Notes: generated by a model not told the origin, from the letters alone. A stretch of DNA of 64,000 bases from Streptomyces triculaminicus (GCF_017349075.1 NZ_JAFMOF010000002.1:558001-622000); one strand, 5' to 3'; positions 1-8,998 are shown, counted from the stretch's first letter. Made by a program: numbers and translations.

Positions 1-1198
1 ACGGGCAGGCCACCACGAGCACCGCGACGGCCGCGGTGACGGCCGCCTGCGGGGAGGCGCCCGCGCCCAGCCAGAAGCCGAGCACGGTGACGGCGACGGT
101 CAGGACCGCCGGGACGAAGACGCCCGCGATCGCGTCCGCGACGCGCTGCACGCGGGCCTTGCCCGCCTGCGCCTCCTCCACCAGGCGGGCGATGCGGGCG
201 AGTTGCGTGTCCGCGCCGACCGCCTCGGCCCGTACCTCCAGCAGGCCGCCGGAGTTCACCGCGCCGCCCACCACGGCCGAGCCCGGCCCGGCCTCCACCG
301 GTGCGCTCTCGCCCGTGACCAGCGACAGGTCCAGCGCCGAGCTGCCGGCCACGACCACGCCGTCGGTCGCCACCCGCTCGCCGGGCCGGACGACGAACCG
401 GTCGCCGACCCGCAGCCGCCCGATCGGCACGCGCTCCTCGGTGCCGTCGGCCGCGCGCACCACCACGTCCTTGGCCGCGAGCGAGGCGAGCGCCCGCAGC
501 GCGGAGCCCGTGCCGCGCCGCGCCCGTGCCTCGAGGAGCCGGCCGGTCAGCACGAACAGCGGGACGCCGACCACCGCTTCGAGGTACACGTCCGCCGTGT
601 CGCCCATCGCCGTCGGCACGAGCGTGAACGGCATCGTCATCCCCGGCTCCCCGGCGCCGCCGAGGAAGAGCGCGTACGCCGACCAGAGGTAGGAGGCCAG
701 GACGCCGAGGGAGACGAGGGTGTCCATGGTGGCGGCCGAGTGCCGCAGCCCGCGCAGCGCCCGCTGGTGGAACGGCCACGACCCCCACACGGCGACCGGC
801 GAGGCCAGCACGAAGCAGAGCCACTGCCAGTTGCGGAACTGCAGCGCGGGCACCATGGACAGCACCAGCACCGGAACGGACAGAGCGGCCGTGATCATCA
901 GCCGGTTGCGGGCCGGGGCGTCCGGCCTGCCGCCGTCGTCCTCGGCCGGCGCGTCCGGGGCCGGCGGCTCGGGCAACGCGGCCGTGAAGCCCGCGCCCTC
1001 GATGACGGCCACCAGGTCGGCGACGGTCACGGACTCCGGGTGGCTGACGCGGGCCCGGCCGGTGGCGAGGTTGACGGTCGCGCTGACGCCCTCGAGGCGG
1101 CCGACCTTCTTCTCGATGCGCGCCACGCACGCCGCGCACGTCATCCCGCCGACGACCAGTTCGGTCGTGGTGACGGCGGGGTCGGTCGTCGTACTCAT
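1..1198 (-). CDS. copA: Copper-translocating P-type ATPase, C-terminus beyond window
   Basis: This is a P1B-type heavy-metal ATPase that exports Cu(I) (or a related soft metal) across the cytoplasmic membrane. The first 399 codons are present. An N-terminal heavy-metal-associated domain with GMTCAACV lies at about residues 18-25. Transmembrane helices follow, then the actuator domain with a TGES motif in the sequence LVTGESAPVEAGPG. The protein runs off the window edge inside the CP part of the CPC membrane motif (VLVVACP). The phosphorylation domain is therefore not visible. The start ATG overlaps the stop of the upstream small Met/His-rich gene (TGATG), so the two are translationally coupled. 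The family is certain. Cu(I) over other soft metals is inferred from the CP motif and the partner gene. Confidence 0.93.
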   Translation of the reverse strand, partial: MSTTTDPAVTTTELVVGGMTCAACVARIEKKVGRLEGVSATVNLATGRARVSHPESVTVADLVAVIEGAGFTAALPEPPAPDAPAEDDGGRPDAPARNRLMITAALSVPVLVLSMVPALQFRNWQWLCFVLASPVAVWGSWPFHQRALRGLRHSAATMDTLVSLGVLASYLWSAYALFLGGAGEPGMTMPFTLVPTAMGDTADVYLEAVVGVPLFVLTGRLLEARARRGTGSALRALASLAAKDVVVRAADGTEERVPIGRLRVGDRFVVRPGERVATDGVVVAGSSALDLSLVTGESAPVEAGPGSAVVGGAVNSGGLLEVRAEAVGADTQLARIARLVEEAQAGKARVQRVADAIAGVFVPAVLTVAVTVLGFWLGAGASPQAAVTAAVAVLVVACP

Positions 1199-1446
1199 CA
1201 GTGCCTCATCCCCGGCATGCCGCCCATGTCCCCGCCGGATCCGTTCTGCGAGCCCCCGCCGGAGCCGGTTCCCGACCCGGTTCCGGACCCGGAGTCGCCA
1301 CCGCCGGTGCGGTGCATACCCGGTGACACCGGGCCGGCCGCCGAGCCCGCCGCGTAGGACACGCCGAAGACGGCGGACAGCAGCAGGACGAAGCCGGTCA
1401 GGGTGGCGTACGGACGAAGAGGAGGGCGTGTTCGGCGTGCGGTCAT
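1198..1446 (-). CDS. Small membrane-anchored Gly/Ser/Met/His-rich protein upstream of copA
   Basis: The 82-residue product has a short basic N-terminus, one hydrophobic segment (about residues 15-35, LTGFVLLLSAVFGVSYAAGS), then a low-complexity Gly/Ser tail ending in a Met/His-rich stretch (GGDMGGMPGMRH). It is probably a secreted or membrane-tethered protein whose tail could bind copper outside the membrane. Its stop overlaps the copA start, which argues for a shared transcript and a role in copper handling. I do not recognise a named family. The metal-binding role is inferred from composition and context only. Confidence 0.7.
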   Translation of the reverse strand: MTARRTRPPLRPYATLTGFVLLLSAVFGVSYAAGSAAGPVSPGMHRTGGGDSGSGTGSGTGSGGGSQNGSGGDMGGMPGMRH

Positions 1447-1676
1447 CGCCGCATCGTGACACGCCGCGAGCCGCCCGCGTCCTTCCGCGCAGCCCGCTCG
1501 GCGCGTGAGGATTATCCCTTTCGCACCCGGGAACCAGCGGGCCCCCGCAGCCGACTACCCAGAGATTGCGGCAGGTGCTTCCGCTGCTTCCGCATACGCG
1601 TACGAACCCCCGGGAACTCGCCCCGCGTTCCGTACGACTTCCTTGGGGTCCACGACTTCGCGAGGAGATCCCCACC

Positions 1677-2939
1677 GTGTCCCTGCCCGACCCCGTACCT
1701 CTCTACGGCCCCGAGTACAAGCGCGATCCGTACCCGCTGTACGAGCGGATGCGCGCCGCCGGCCCCGTCCACCGGGTGCTCTTCCCCAGCGGGGTCACGG
1801 CCTGGCTCGTCACCGGGCACGCCGCCGCCCAGAGGACCCTCGCGGACCCCCGGCTGGGCAAGAACCACGCGCTCGGCAACGATCGCTGGCGCGAACGCGC
1901 CTCGATCATGCCGGAGCCCCAGCACTCCCAGCTCCAGGTCCACCTGCTCCACCAGGACGCGCCGAAGCACACCGCCATGCGCCGCCTGATCACCGACGCG
2001 TTCGCGCCGCGCCGCATGGAGGAGCTGCGGCCGCGCTTCCAGGAGATGGCCGACGCGCTCGTCGATGCCATGCTCGTCGACGCCATGCCCGCCGAGGAGG
2101 GGACGGCCGACCTCGTGCGCTGCTTCGCGGCCCGCTTCCCCTTCCAGGTCCTCGCCGAGGTCATCGGGCTGCCCCCGCACCTGGCCGCCCGCTTCCGCCG
2201 CGACTGGGGCAAGGTCGTGGCGCCCGTCGGCCCCACCGACCCCGGCCGCCCCGCCTACGAGGCGCTGCTGCGCGAACTGCAGGAGTACATCGCCGAGGTC
2301 GTCGCCGACCGCCGCGAGCACCCCGGGGACGGCCTGCTCAGCCGCCTGGTCACCGCCCGCGACGAGGGCGAGCTGAGCGCGGAGGAGCTGGACTCCATGA
2401 TCTTCCAGCTGCTGGTGGCGGGTCAGGAACCCGTCACCAACCAGATCACCACCGCCCTGGTGTCCCTGATGCGCCATCCGCGGGCGATGGAGCGGCTGCG
2501 GGCCGAGCCCGACCTGATGCCGGGCGCCGTCGAGGAACTGATGCGCCTCGACAGCGCCTTCGAGCTCACCACCTGGCGCTTCCTCGCCGAGGACGCCGAC
2601 CTGCACGGCACCCGCGTCCCGGCCGGCGACTCCGTGATCGTCTCGCTGTGCGCCGCCAACCGCGACCCCGAGCGCTTCCCCGACCCCGACACCCTCGACC
2701 TGGACCGGGCCCAGGGCCCGCACCTGGCCTTCGGGCACGGCGTTCACTTCTGCCCCGGCGCGGCCCTGGCCCGCATCGAGATGCAGGTCGCCCTCGGCAC
2801 CCTCCTCGCCCGGCTGCCGGGCCTGCGCCTGGACGTCGACGACGACGAACTGCGCTGGATCCCCGCCGTCCTCGGCCGTGGCACCGCCGAACTCCCCGTC
2901 GCCTTCGAGGGGCCCGTGTGCCCCCGCTCCCGTGGATGA
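1677..2939 (+). CDS. Cytochrome P450 paired with isocyanide synthase
   Basis: This is a 420-residue soluble bacterial P450. The GTG start is chosen because an AGGAG lies about 9 bases upstream and the protein then begins at the usual bacterial P450 length. The heme motif FGHGVHFCPGAALA has its ligand Cys near residue 359, and the K-helix ExxR appears as EELMR. The I-helix motif is AGQEPVT, so Pro sits where the proton-relay Thr/Ser normally is. That departure is seen in some P450s doing oxidative coupling rather than plain hydroxylation. The next gene, 7 bases downstream, is a DIT1/PvcA-type isocyanide synthase, so the likely substrate is an isonitrile or N-formyl amino acid derivative (compare yeast Dit1/Dit2). 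The specific reaction is not known. Confidence 0.93.
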   Translation: MSLPDPVPLYGPEYKRDPYPLYERMRAAGPVHRVLFPSGVTAWLVTGHAAAQRTLADPRLGKNHALGNDRWRERASIMPEPQHSQLQVHLLHQDAPKHTAMRRLITDAFAPRRMEELRPRFQEMADALVDAMLVDAMPAEEGTADLVRCFAARFPFQVLAEVIGLPPHLAARFRRDWGKVVAPVGPTDPGRPAYEALLRELQEYIAEVVADRREHPGDGLLSRLVTARDEGELSAEELDSMIFQLLVAGQEPVTNQITTALVSLMRHPRAMERLRAEPDLMPGAVEELMRLDSAFELTTWRFLAEDADLHGTRVPAGDSVIVSLCAANRDPERFPDPDTLDLDRAQGPHLAFGHGVHFCPGAALARIEMQVALGTLLARLPGLRLDVDDDELRWIPAVLGRGTAELPVAFEGPVCPRSRG

Positions 2940-2946
2940 CCGCCGC

Positions 2947-3945
2947 ATGTCCCACACCACCCTGACCGCGAGCCCCGTGGCCTCCTTGGCCTCCACGACC
3001 ACTCCGACCACGCCCTCCGTGGCCTCCGTCGAGACGCGCATCCTCGGTCTCCTCCTGCCGTACCACCGCACCACCACGGCGCCGGCCCCCGACCCGGCGG
3101 ACCACCCCGAGCAGCTGCGCCAGATACGGCACTTCACCGACGCCGGCGAGCCCGTCCTCTTCACCCTCCCGGGCTTCCCCTGCAAGTCCCCCAACCCCGC
3201 CAAGGTCCTCGGGCACCTGCCCGACGAGGGCGAACGGCTCTCGCTCGCCTTCCTCGACCGGCTGTGCGCGCGCATCGGCGAGATATACGCGCCGGGGGCC
3301 CGCATGCTCATCTGCTCCGACGGCCACATCTTCGGCGACCTCATCAACGTCCCCGACGAGCACATCGACGCCTACGGCGACGCCCTGCACGCCCTGATCC
3401 ACGATCAGGGCCTGCGCCACCTGGACACCTTCGACCTGCGCCACGTCCACGGCGACGCCGACTACGACACCAAGCGCGCCCTGGTCACCGAGGCCTACGC
3501 GCCCTCCCTCGAGGCGCTGCGCGCGACGGCCCGCACCGACGACGAGACGGCCCGCCTCTACCGCGGCATCACCCGCTTCCTGTTCGAGGACACCGCGGAC
3601 TTCCCCGGCACGCGCTCCGCCCTGCAGCGCGAGTGCCGCAGCCGGGCGTACGGAGTCATCGCCCGCAGCCGGGCGTGGGGCGACCTCATCGCGGACCACC
3701 ACCCCCGGTCGGTGCGGCTGTCGATCCACCCCCAGCGGCCGGGCGCCGAGAAGTTCGGCATCCGCCTCCTGGAGGCGGCCGACGCCTGGGCCACGCCCTG
3801 GCACGCCGCCGTGCTGCGGGAGGCAGGGGGAGCGGCACGGCTGATGCGCCGCTCGGACGCCGAAAGGCTGGGGCGCCTCGTCCTGCGGGACGGGCACCCC
3901 AGCCACTACGAAGCCGGCCACGACGCCGGCGCGGCGGTCAGCTGA
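2947..3945 (+). CDS. DIT1/PvcA-family isocyanide (isonitrile) synthase
   Basis: The product (332 residues from ATG; an in-frame GTG at 2932 is an alternative start) carries the hallmark block of the DIT1_PvcA family at about residues 74-100: LPGFPCKSPNPAKVLGHLP, followed by DEGERLSL. Members convert the amino group of Tyr or Trp to an isocyanide using ribulose-5-phosphate (PvcA, IsnA) or make N-formyl-tyrosine (yeast Dit1). No isonitrile-oxidising PvcB/IsnB-type dioxygenase is nearby. The partner is the P450 just upstream, as in fungal Dit1/Dit2. The gene meets a siderophore-type ABC importer tail to tail, overlapping it by 8 bases. This supports a secreted isonitrile metallophore or pigment, but the product is unknown. 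Confidence 0.9.
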   Translation: MSHTTLTASPVASLASTTTPTTPSVASVETRILGLLLPYHRTTTAPAPDPADHPEQLRQIRHFTDAGEPVLFTLPGFPCKSPNPAKVLGHLPDEGERLSLAFLDRLCARIGEIYAPGARMLICSDGHIFGDLINVPDEHIDAYGDALHALIHDQGLRHLDTFDLRHVHGDADYDTKRALVTEAYAPSLEALRATARTDDETARLYRGITRFLFEDTADFPGTRSALQRECRSRAYGVIARSRAWGDLIADHHPRSVRLSIHPQRPGAEKFGIRLLEAADAWATPWHAAVLREAGGAARLMRRSDAERLGRLVLRDGHPSHYEAGHDAGAAVS

Positions 3946-4735
3946 CCGCCACCGCCTCGACGGAGGCCGGCGCCCGGTGATCGAAGGCGATCAGCGGGTC
4001 GCCGGTCAGCGGGTGCTCGACCACGGCCGCCCGCACCCCGAACACCTCGGCCAGCAGCCCGGGGGTGAGCACCTCGCGCGGCGTCCCGGACGCCACCACG
4101 GCCCCGTCGTGCAGCACGTGCAGCCGGTCGCACACGGAGGCGGCGGCGTTGAGGTCGTGCAGCGCGAGCAGCGTCGTACGGCGCTGCTCGCGCAGCAGGG
4201 CCAGCAGCTCCACCTGGTGACGGACGTCCAGGTGGTTGGTCGGCTCGTCCAGCACCAGCACCTTCGGGTCCTGGGCCAGCGCCCGGGCCAGCAGCACCCG
4301 CTGCCGTTCGCCGCCGGACAGCGCCGAGAAGCGCCGCCGGGCCGCGTGCGCCATGCCCACGCGGGCCAGCGCGCCGGCCACGGTGTCCCGGTCGGCCGCG
4401 TCCTCGCCCGCGAAGGCGCGCTTGTAGGGCGTACGGCCCATGGCGACGACCTCGCGGACCGACAGCTCGAAGTCGGTGCCCCGCTCCTGCGGCAGGGCCG
4501 CGACCTGCCGCGCGGACTCCACGGGCGTCAGCCGCCGGATGTCCGTACCGCCGACGAGCACCCGCCCGGCGTGGGGCGCCAGGTGCCGGTAGACGGTGCG
4601 CAGCACGGTCGACTTGCCGCTGCCGTTGGGGCCCACGAGCCCGGCGATCTCGCCGTCCTCGGCGAGCAGGTCGACTCCGGAGACCACCGTCCGCCCGGAC
4701 AGCCTCACCTCGAGTCCCTCGATGGCGATCCTCAC
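3938..4735 (-). CDS. Siderophore/cobalamin-type ABC importer ATPase (FepC/BtuD-like)
   Basis: The ATP-binding subunit (265 residues) of a type II importer. It shows Walker A GPNGSGKS (about residue 37), the LSGGERQRVLLARAL signature, Walker B KVLVLDEPTNHLDV and the H-loop ALHDLN, all typical of FecE/FepC/BtuD. The start GTG overlaps the permease stop (GTGA), giving translational coupling. Its stop codon is shared with the isocyanide synthase stop in the palindrome TCAGCTGA. The substrate is not readable from this subunit. The genetic neighbourhood makes a metal chelate plausible. Confidence 0.93.
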   Translation of the reverse strand: MRIAIEGLEVRLSGRTVVSGVDLLAEDGEIAGLVGPNGSGKSTVLRTVYRHLAPHAGRVLVGGTDIRRLTPVESARQVAALPQERGTDFELSVREVVAMGRTPYKRAFAGEDAADRDTVAGALARVGMAHAARRRFSALSGGERQRVLLARALAQDPKVLVLDEPTNHLDVRHQVELLALLREQRRTTLLALHDLNAAASVCDRLHVLHDGAVVASGTPREVLTPGLLAEVFGVRAAVVEHPLTGDPLIAFDHRAPASVEAVAVS

Positions 4736-5808
4736 GGCCGCTCCAGTCGTCGGTCCAGCAGATACAGCAGCGCCGGCGCGCCGATCAGCGAGGTGACCAC
4801 GCCCACCGGCAGCTCCTGGTCGGGCAGCGCGGTGCGGGCCACCAGGTCGACGACGGTCAGCAGTACGGCGCCGAACAGCGCGGACACCGGCAGCAGCCGG
4901 CGGTGGTCGCCGCCCACCAGCATCCGGCAGGCGTGCGGCACCATCAGCCCCACGAACCCGATCGCCCCGGACACCGACACCAGAACGCCCGTCAGCAGAC
5001 TGGTGACGACGAACAGTTCGCGCCGCAGCCGGGTGACGTCCACGCCCAGCCCGGCGGCGGTCTCGTCGCCCATGAGCATCGCGTTGAGCGGCCGCGCCCG
5101 GGCCAGCAGGACGGCGGTCGCCAGGACGGTCGCCGCGGCGGGCAGGGCGAGGGTGGACCACTGGGCGCCGCCGAGGGAGCCCATCAGCCAGAACAGCGCG
5201 CCGTGCGTCTGCTGCTCGTCCCCGGTCTGCAGCACCAGGTAGTGGGTGAAGCCGGACAGGAACTGCCCGATGCCCACGCCCGCCAGCACCAGCCGCAGCG
5301 GCCGGAAGCCGCCCCCGCGCCGGGCGAAGGTCCACACCAGCGTGAAGGACGCCAGCGCCCCCACGAACGCCGCCGAGGACAGCCCGAGCCCCAGCGCCCC
5401 GCCCGCGCTCGCCCCCAGCACGATCGCCGAGACCGCGCCCAGCGACGCCCCGCTGGAGATGCCCAGCAGGTAGGGGTCGGCCAGCGGATTGCGGACCAGT
5501 GCCTGGACGGCCGTGCCGACCAGGCCCAGCCCCGCCCCCACCACGGCCGCCAGCAGGGCCCGGGGCATGCGCAGCTGCCACACGATCAGGTCCTGGGTGC
5601 CCGGCGCGGGCTCGCTGCCGCTGATGCCGCGGGCCACCGCCGACCACACCTCTCCCAGCGGCACCGAGGTCGAGCCCAGGCACACCGAGGCGGTCAGCGC
5701 CACGAGCAGGGCGACGCCCAGCGCGGCGCCGGCCCAGCCGGCGCCCACCGTGCGAACGCCACGCTCCCGCTCCTCCTCCGCCTCCCCGGCGGTGGTGAGC
5801 GCCGTCAT
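4732..5808 (-). CDS. FecCD-family permease of a siderophore-type ABC importer
   Basis: The 358-residue integral membrane protein has about ten hydrophobic segments and the FecCD signature around VRNPLADPYLLGISSGAS (helix 3 region), with the usual C-terminal GFVGLMVPHACRMLVGGDHR coupling region. Only one permease gene is present, so the transporter probably uses a homodimer, as BtuC does. It lies between the lipoprotein gene (adjacent, no gap) and the ATPase gene (4-base overlap). The three form one operon read from about 6870. Confidence 0.93.
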   Translation of the reverse strand: MTALTTAGEAEEERERGVRTVGAGWAGAALGVALLVALTASVCLGSTSVPLGEVWSAVARGISGSEPAPGTQDLIVWQLRMPRALLAAVVGAGLGLVGTAVQALVRNPLADPYLLGISSGASLGAVSAIVLGASAGGALGLGLSSAAFVGALASFTLVWTFARRGGGFRPLRLVLAGVGIGQFLSGFTHYLVLQTGDEQQTHGALFWLMGSLGGAQWSTLALPAAATVLATAVLLARARPLNAMLMGDETAAGLGVDVTRLRRELFVVTSLLTGVLVSVSGAIGFVGLMVPHACRMLVGGDHRRLLPVSALFGAVLLTVVDLVARTALPDQELPVGVVTSLIGAPALLYLLDRRLERP

Positions 5809-6870
5809 CTACTTGACCCGGTCCGGGTGCAGCGTGTGCGCGATCTCCCGCACCGTGTCCGCGCTGCGCACCCCGCCGATGGTGGTCTGCTCGGAGCGGA
5901 TGCGCAGGAAGCGGCCGTCCTGGACGGCCTTGAGGTCCTTGGTGGCGGGGAAGGACTTGAGGAATTCGGCCGCCTCGTCGAAGGCCTTGGCGTTGGCCTC
6001 CTCGCTGCCGCGGTTGCGGACGGCCAGCTGGATGAAGTCGGGGTTCTTGGCGACGACGTCCTCCCAGCCGACGGGCTTGAAGTCGCCGTCGCAGTCGGCG
6101 AACACGTTGCGGCCGCCGGCCTGGGTGATCACGGCGTTGGCGACCTGGCGGTTGCAGACCGCCATCGGCTGCTTGGTGCCGGCGTCGAAGTCGAAGAGGA
6201 AATAGGTGGGCCGCTTGTCCTCGGGCACGTCCTTGAGCGCGTCGCGCACCTCGCCCGTCTTCCTGCGCATCCCCGCGACCAGCTCGCCGGCGCGCTTGGA
6301 GGTGCCGGTCACCTTGCCGAGCTCCTCGATGTCGGCCTCCACGCCCGACAGGTCGGTGCGCGGGGACTTGTTCATCGACGCGCAGGCGGAGGACTTCAGG
6401 AAGACGTGCCGGATGCCGGCGGCCTTGAACTCCTCGGCGGTCGGGGCGTCGCCCATCTTGCCCATGTTCTTCATGGACGAGAACGAGTCGACGTACAGGT
6501 CGGCGCCCGAGCCCAGCAGCTTCTCCTTGGAGATCACGGTCCTGCCCAGCACCGGCACCTTCGCGCCCGCGCCGGCGTACTCGCCGGGCAGCGCGCCCTT
6601 GCCGGGCGGGAAGCCCGTACCGACGACCTTGTCACCCGCCCCCAGCCACAGCAGCAGCTCCAGGCCCGCGGCATTGCTGGTGACGATCCGCCGGGGCGCC
6701 GACTCGAAGGTCGTCTTCGCCCCCATGCAGTCGCCGACGCTCACCGGGAAGCCGGCCCGGCCGGCCGCCGCCGCTCCCGCGTCGTCGGCCTTCTTCCCGT
6801 CACCGCCGCCACAGGCCGTCGCCGAAAGGGCCACAGCGGCCAGCACACCGCACCACGCACGAGGGCGCAT
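5809..6870 (-). CDS. Substrate-binding lipoprotein of the siderophore-type ABC importer
   Basis: The 353-residue protein has a lipoprotein signal peptide (MRPRAWCGVLAAVALSATAC, lipobox LSATAC with Cys20). The mature part is of the FepB/BtuF-like single-domain type (periplasmic-binding type III): RRIVTSNAAGLELLLWLG near the N-terminus and GWEDVVAKNPDFIQLA near the C-terminus. It contains extra Cys residues (CADC-like pairs around AGGRNVFADCDGD), which is unusual and could form disulfides. No canonical iron box (TTAGGTTAGGCTAACCTAA-like) is visible in the 220 bases upstream. Regulation by iron through DmdR1 is therefore not supported here. Ligand unknown. Confidence 0.9.
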   Translation of the reverse strand: MRPRAWCGVLAAVALSATACGGGDGKKADDAGAAAAGRAGFPVSVGDCMGAKTTFESAPRRIVTSNAAGLELLLWLGAGDKVVGTGFPPGKGALPGEYAGAGAKVPVLGRTVISKEKLLGSGADLYVDSFSSMKNMGKMGDAPTAEEFKAAGIRHVFLKSSACASMNKSPRTDLSGVEADIEELGKVTGTSKRAGELVAGMRRKTGEVRDALKDVPEDKRPTYFLFDFDAGTKQPMAVCNRQVANAVITQAGGRNVFADCDGDFKPVGWEDVVAKNPDFIQLAVRNRGSEEANAKAFDEAAEFLKSFPATKDLKAVQDGRFLRIRSEQTTIGGVRSADTVREIAHTLHPDRVK

Positions 6871-7091
6871 CAGTAAACACTCCAGAGTCGGACGTCATCG
6901 CATTCACCGGGGCCGCCGTTACGGTCCCGGACCAGATAGTCGGACGGCGCGTCCGCCCGGTTCCCGCGTGTCGCGAAGAGGGGTGAGGAAAAGGGCACGG
7001 AAGGACGCATACGCTGGCCAGGGGCTCATCGGCCGGCTCGCCGGCCGGATCCGTCCACCGGCTCATCGCCCGCCTCGCCCGAGGAGTTCCC

Positions 7092-7829
7092 ATGACCGAG
7101 CAGCTCGCCGAGATGCCCACCGACTGGCGGCGGGCCCTGGCGATCGTCGCCCACCCCGACGACCTCGAGTACGGCGGCTCGGCCGCCGTCGCCGCCTGGA
7201 CCGACGAGGGCCGCGAGTGCGCCTACCTGCTGGCCTCGTTCGGCGAGGCGGGCATCGACACCATCGGCCCCGCCGAGGCCGCGCCGCTGCGCGAGCGCGA
7301 ACAGCGGGACTCGGCGGCCGCCGTGGGGGTGACGAGCGTGGAGTTCCTCGGCCACCTCGACGGCGTCATCGAGTACGGGGTCCAGCTGCGTCGCGAGTTC
7401 GCCGCCGCCATCCGCCGGCACCGCCCCGAGCTGGTGATCACCCTCAACCACCACGACACCTGGCCCGGCGGCACCCACTGGAACACCCCCGACCACCGGG
7501 CCGTGGGCCGCGCCGTCCTGGACGCCGTCGCCGACGCGGGCAACCGCTGGATCTTCCCCGACCTCGTCGAGGACGGCCTGCCGCCGTGGCAGGGCGTGCG
7601 CTACGTGGCCGTCGCGGGCTCGCCCCACCCCACGCACGCCGTCGACGCCCGGGCCGGCCTCGAGCGGGCGGTGCGGTCCCTGCTCTGCCACCGCACCTAC
7701 ATCCAGGCGCTCACCCGGGACGACCCGGAGACCTACTGCCGCACCTTCCTCGAGGGCAGCATGGCGGCCGTCGCCGAGCGGTTCGGCGGGCGGCCGGGCG
7801 TGGCCTTCGAGCTGTTCGTCACCGGCTGA
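7092..7829 (+). CDS. PIG-L/LmbE-family N-acetyl-sugar deacetylase
   Basis: The 245-residue product has the zinc-binding AHPDD motif (residues about 20-24) and a downstream His in the [12 protein letters not shown] region, typical of GlcNAc-PI de-N-acetylase family enzymes. In actinomycetes these include mycothiol MshB, Mca and many sugar or antibiotic deacetylases. It is shorter than MshB/Mca (about 290) and lacks close resemblance to either, so the substrate is open. A good ribosome site (GAGGAG) lies 6 bases before the ATG. The gene is convergent with the PP2C gene and overlaps its 3' end by 97 bases. Confidence 0.85.
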   Translation: MTEQLAEMPTDWRRALAIVAHPDDLEYGGSAAVAAWTDEGRECAYLLASFGEAGIDTIGPAEAAPLREREQRDSAAAVGVTSVEFLGHLDGVIEYGVQLRREFAAAIRRHRPELVITLNHHDTWPGGTHWNTPDHRAVGRAVLDAVADAGNRWIFPDLVEDGLPPWQGVRYVAVAGSPHPTHAVDARAGLERAVRSLLCHRTYIQALTRDDPETYCRTFLEGSMAAVAERFGGRPGVAFELFVTG

Positions 7830-8998
7830 CCCACAGCCCCCTCGTACGCGGGCGCGTCAGGCCCGGGAGCCGCCGGCGCGCGTTCCATCACCAGCACCGC
7901 CACGTCGTCCTGCAGCCTGCCGCCGGTGTGCGCGGCCAGGTCGGCCCGCAGCCGCCGCAGCAGCTCGGGGGTGGGCAGGGCGGCCCAGGCGTCCAGCCGC
8001 TCGGCCAGCGGATAGAAGCCGCCGTCCCCGTCGCGCGCCTCGGTCACCCCGTCCGTGCAGGCCAGCACCCGGCAGTCGGCGGGCAGCGCGATCCGCCGGG
8101 CGGGCCGGGGCGCCGCCGCGAGCTCGCCCAGCCCCAACGGCAGGCCGGGCTCGGGCGGTTCCAGCTCGCGCACGCCGCCGTCCGCGCCGATGAGGAACGG
8201 CGCCGGATGGCCGCAGTCGACGAAGACCACCGGCACCTTCCCCTCGGCGGTGGCCGGCCCGTCGCCGTCGTGCTCCGTCCCGATGACCAGCGCCGTCACG
8301 AACTCCTCCGCCGCGTGCGCCTCCGGCGTGCTCGACCGGTACTCGTGCGAGCGGTGGTAGCGGGACAGTCCCTGCTCCATCGCCACCACCCCGCTGTCCA
8401 GCTCACGCCGGTGGTACGCCGCCTCCCGGAACGCCGTCAGCACCGCCGCCCCCGCCCCCAGCGTGCCGAGCCCCTTGCCCCGCACGTCGCCGATCAGCAC
8501 CCGCGTCCCGTACGGGGTGTCGAGGACCTCGTAGATGTCGCCGCCGACCAGGGCCTCGCGCTGGGAGGAGACGTAGAAGCCGTCCACGACCATGCCGTGC
8601 GTGCGCAGCGGCAGCGGCCGCAGCAGCGCCCGCTGCGCCGCCTCCCCGGTGGCCCGTACCCGCTCCAGCAGCTCGTCGCCGTCCCGCCGCAGCCGGGCCA
8701 CGGCGATGCTCACGCCGACCATGAGGGCGTTGCCCACGAAGGAGCCCACGCGGTTGACGGCCGCAACGTCCCCGGGCAGGACGCCGTGGTGGGCCACCAT
8801 CAGGGAGAAGTCGGCGATCCCGATGAACACCGTCTGCGGGTAGGTGCACAGGACGGAGGCCGTCACCGGTGCGAGGGCGGCGTAGACGTCGAACCGCAGG
8901 TCCGCAGGTGTCACCAGGTCGATGACGACGATGATCAGGAGATAGGTCAGGAGGAGCGCGAAGGGCAATCTGCCCGACATCGACAGCGTGCGCGACAC
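7733..8998 (-). CDS. Membrane-anchored PP2C/SpoIIE-type serine phosphatase
   Basis: The 421-residue protein starts at GTG (GGAGG ten bases upstream). It has about three N-terminal membrane segments (residues 10-100), a short linker, then a SpoIIE/RsbU-type phosphatase domain: [20 protein letters not shown] carries the first metal-binding Asp residues, and later [10 protein letters not shown] and [11 protein letters not shown]. Such phosphatases dephosphorylate anti-sigma antagonists in stress and development pathways, and Streptomyces has dozens. No PAS or GAF sensor is present, so the signal may come through the membrane part. The last 30 residues are low-complexity and lie inside the convergent deacetylase gene. 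A single-base error in the GGGGG near 7840 could have removed an earlier stop. Confidence 0.87.
   Translation of the reverse strand: MSRTLSMSGRLPFALLLTYLLIIVVIDLVTPADLRFDVYAALAPVTASVLCTYPQTVFIGIADFSLMVAHHGVLPGDVAAVNRVGSFVGNALMVGVSIAVARLRRDGDELLERVRATGEAAQRALLRPLPLRTHGMVVDGFYVSSQREALVGGDIYEVLDTPYGTRVLIGDVRGKGLGTLGAGAAVLTAFREAAYHRRELDSGVVAMEQGLSRYHRSHEYRSSTPEAHAAEEFVTALVIGTEHDGDGPATAEGKVPVVFVDCGHPAPFLIGADGGVRELEPPEPGLPLGLGELAAAPRPARRIALPADCRVLACTDGVTEARDGDGGFYPLAERLDAWAALPTPELLRRLRADLAAHTGGRLQDDVAVLVMERAPAAPGPDAPAYEGAVGQPVTNSSKATPGRPPNRSATAAMLPSRKVRQ

Noticed and set aside
6871..7091. Iron box or Zur box controlling the ABC importer
   Set aside because: No 19-bp iron-box or Zur-like palindrome is present. 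Only a short GGTCCCGGACC dyad at 6923-6933 is seen, which is too weak to call.
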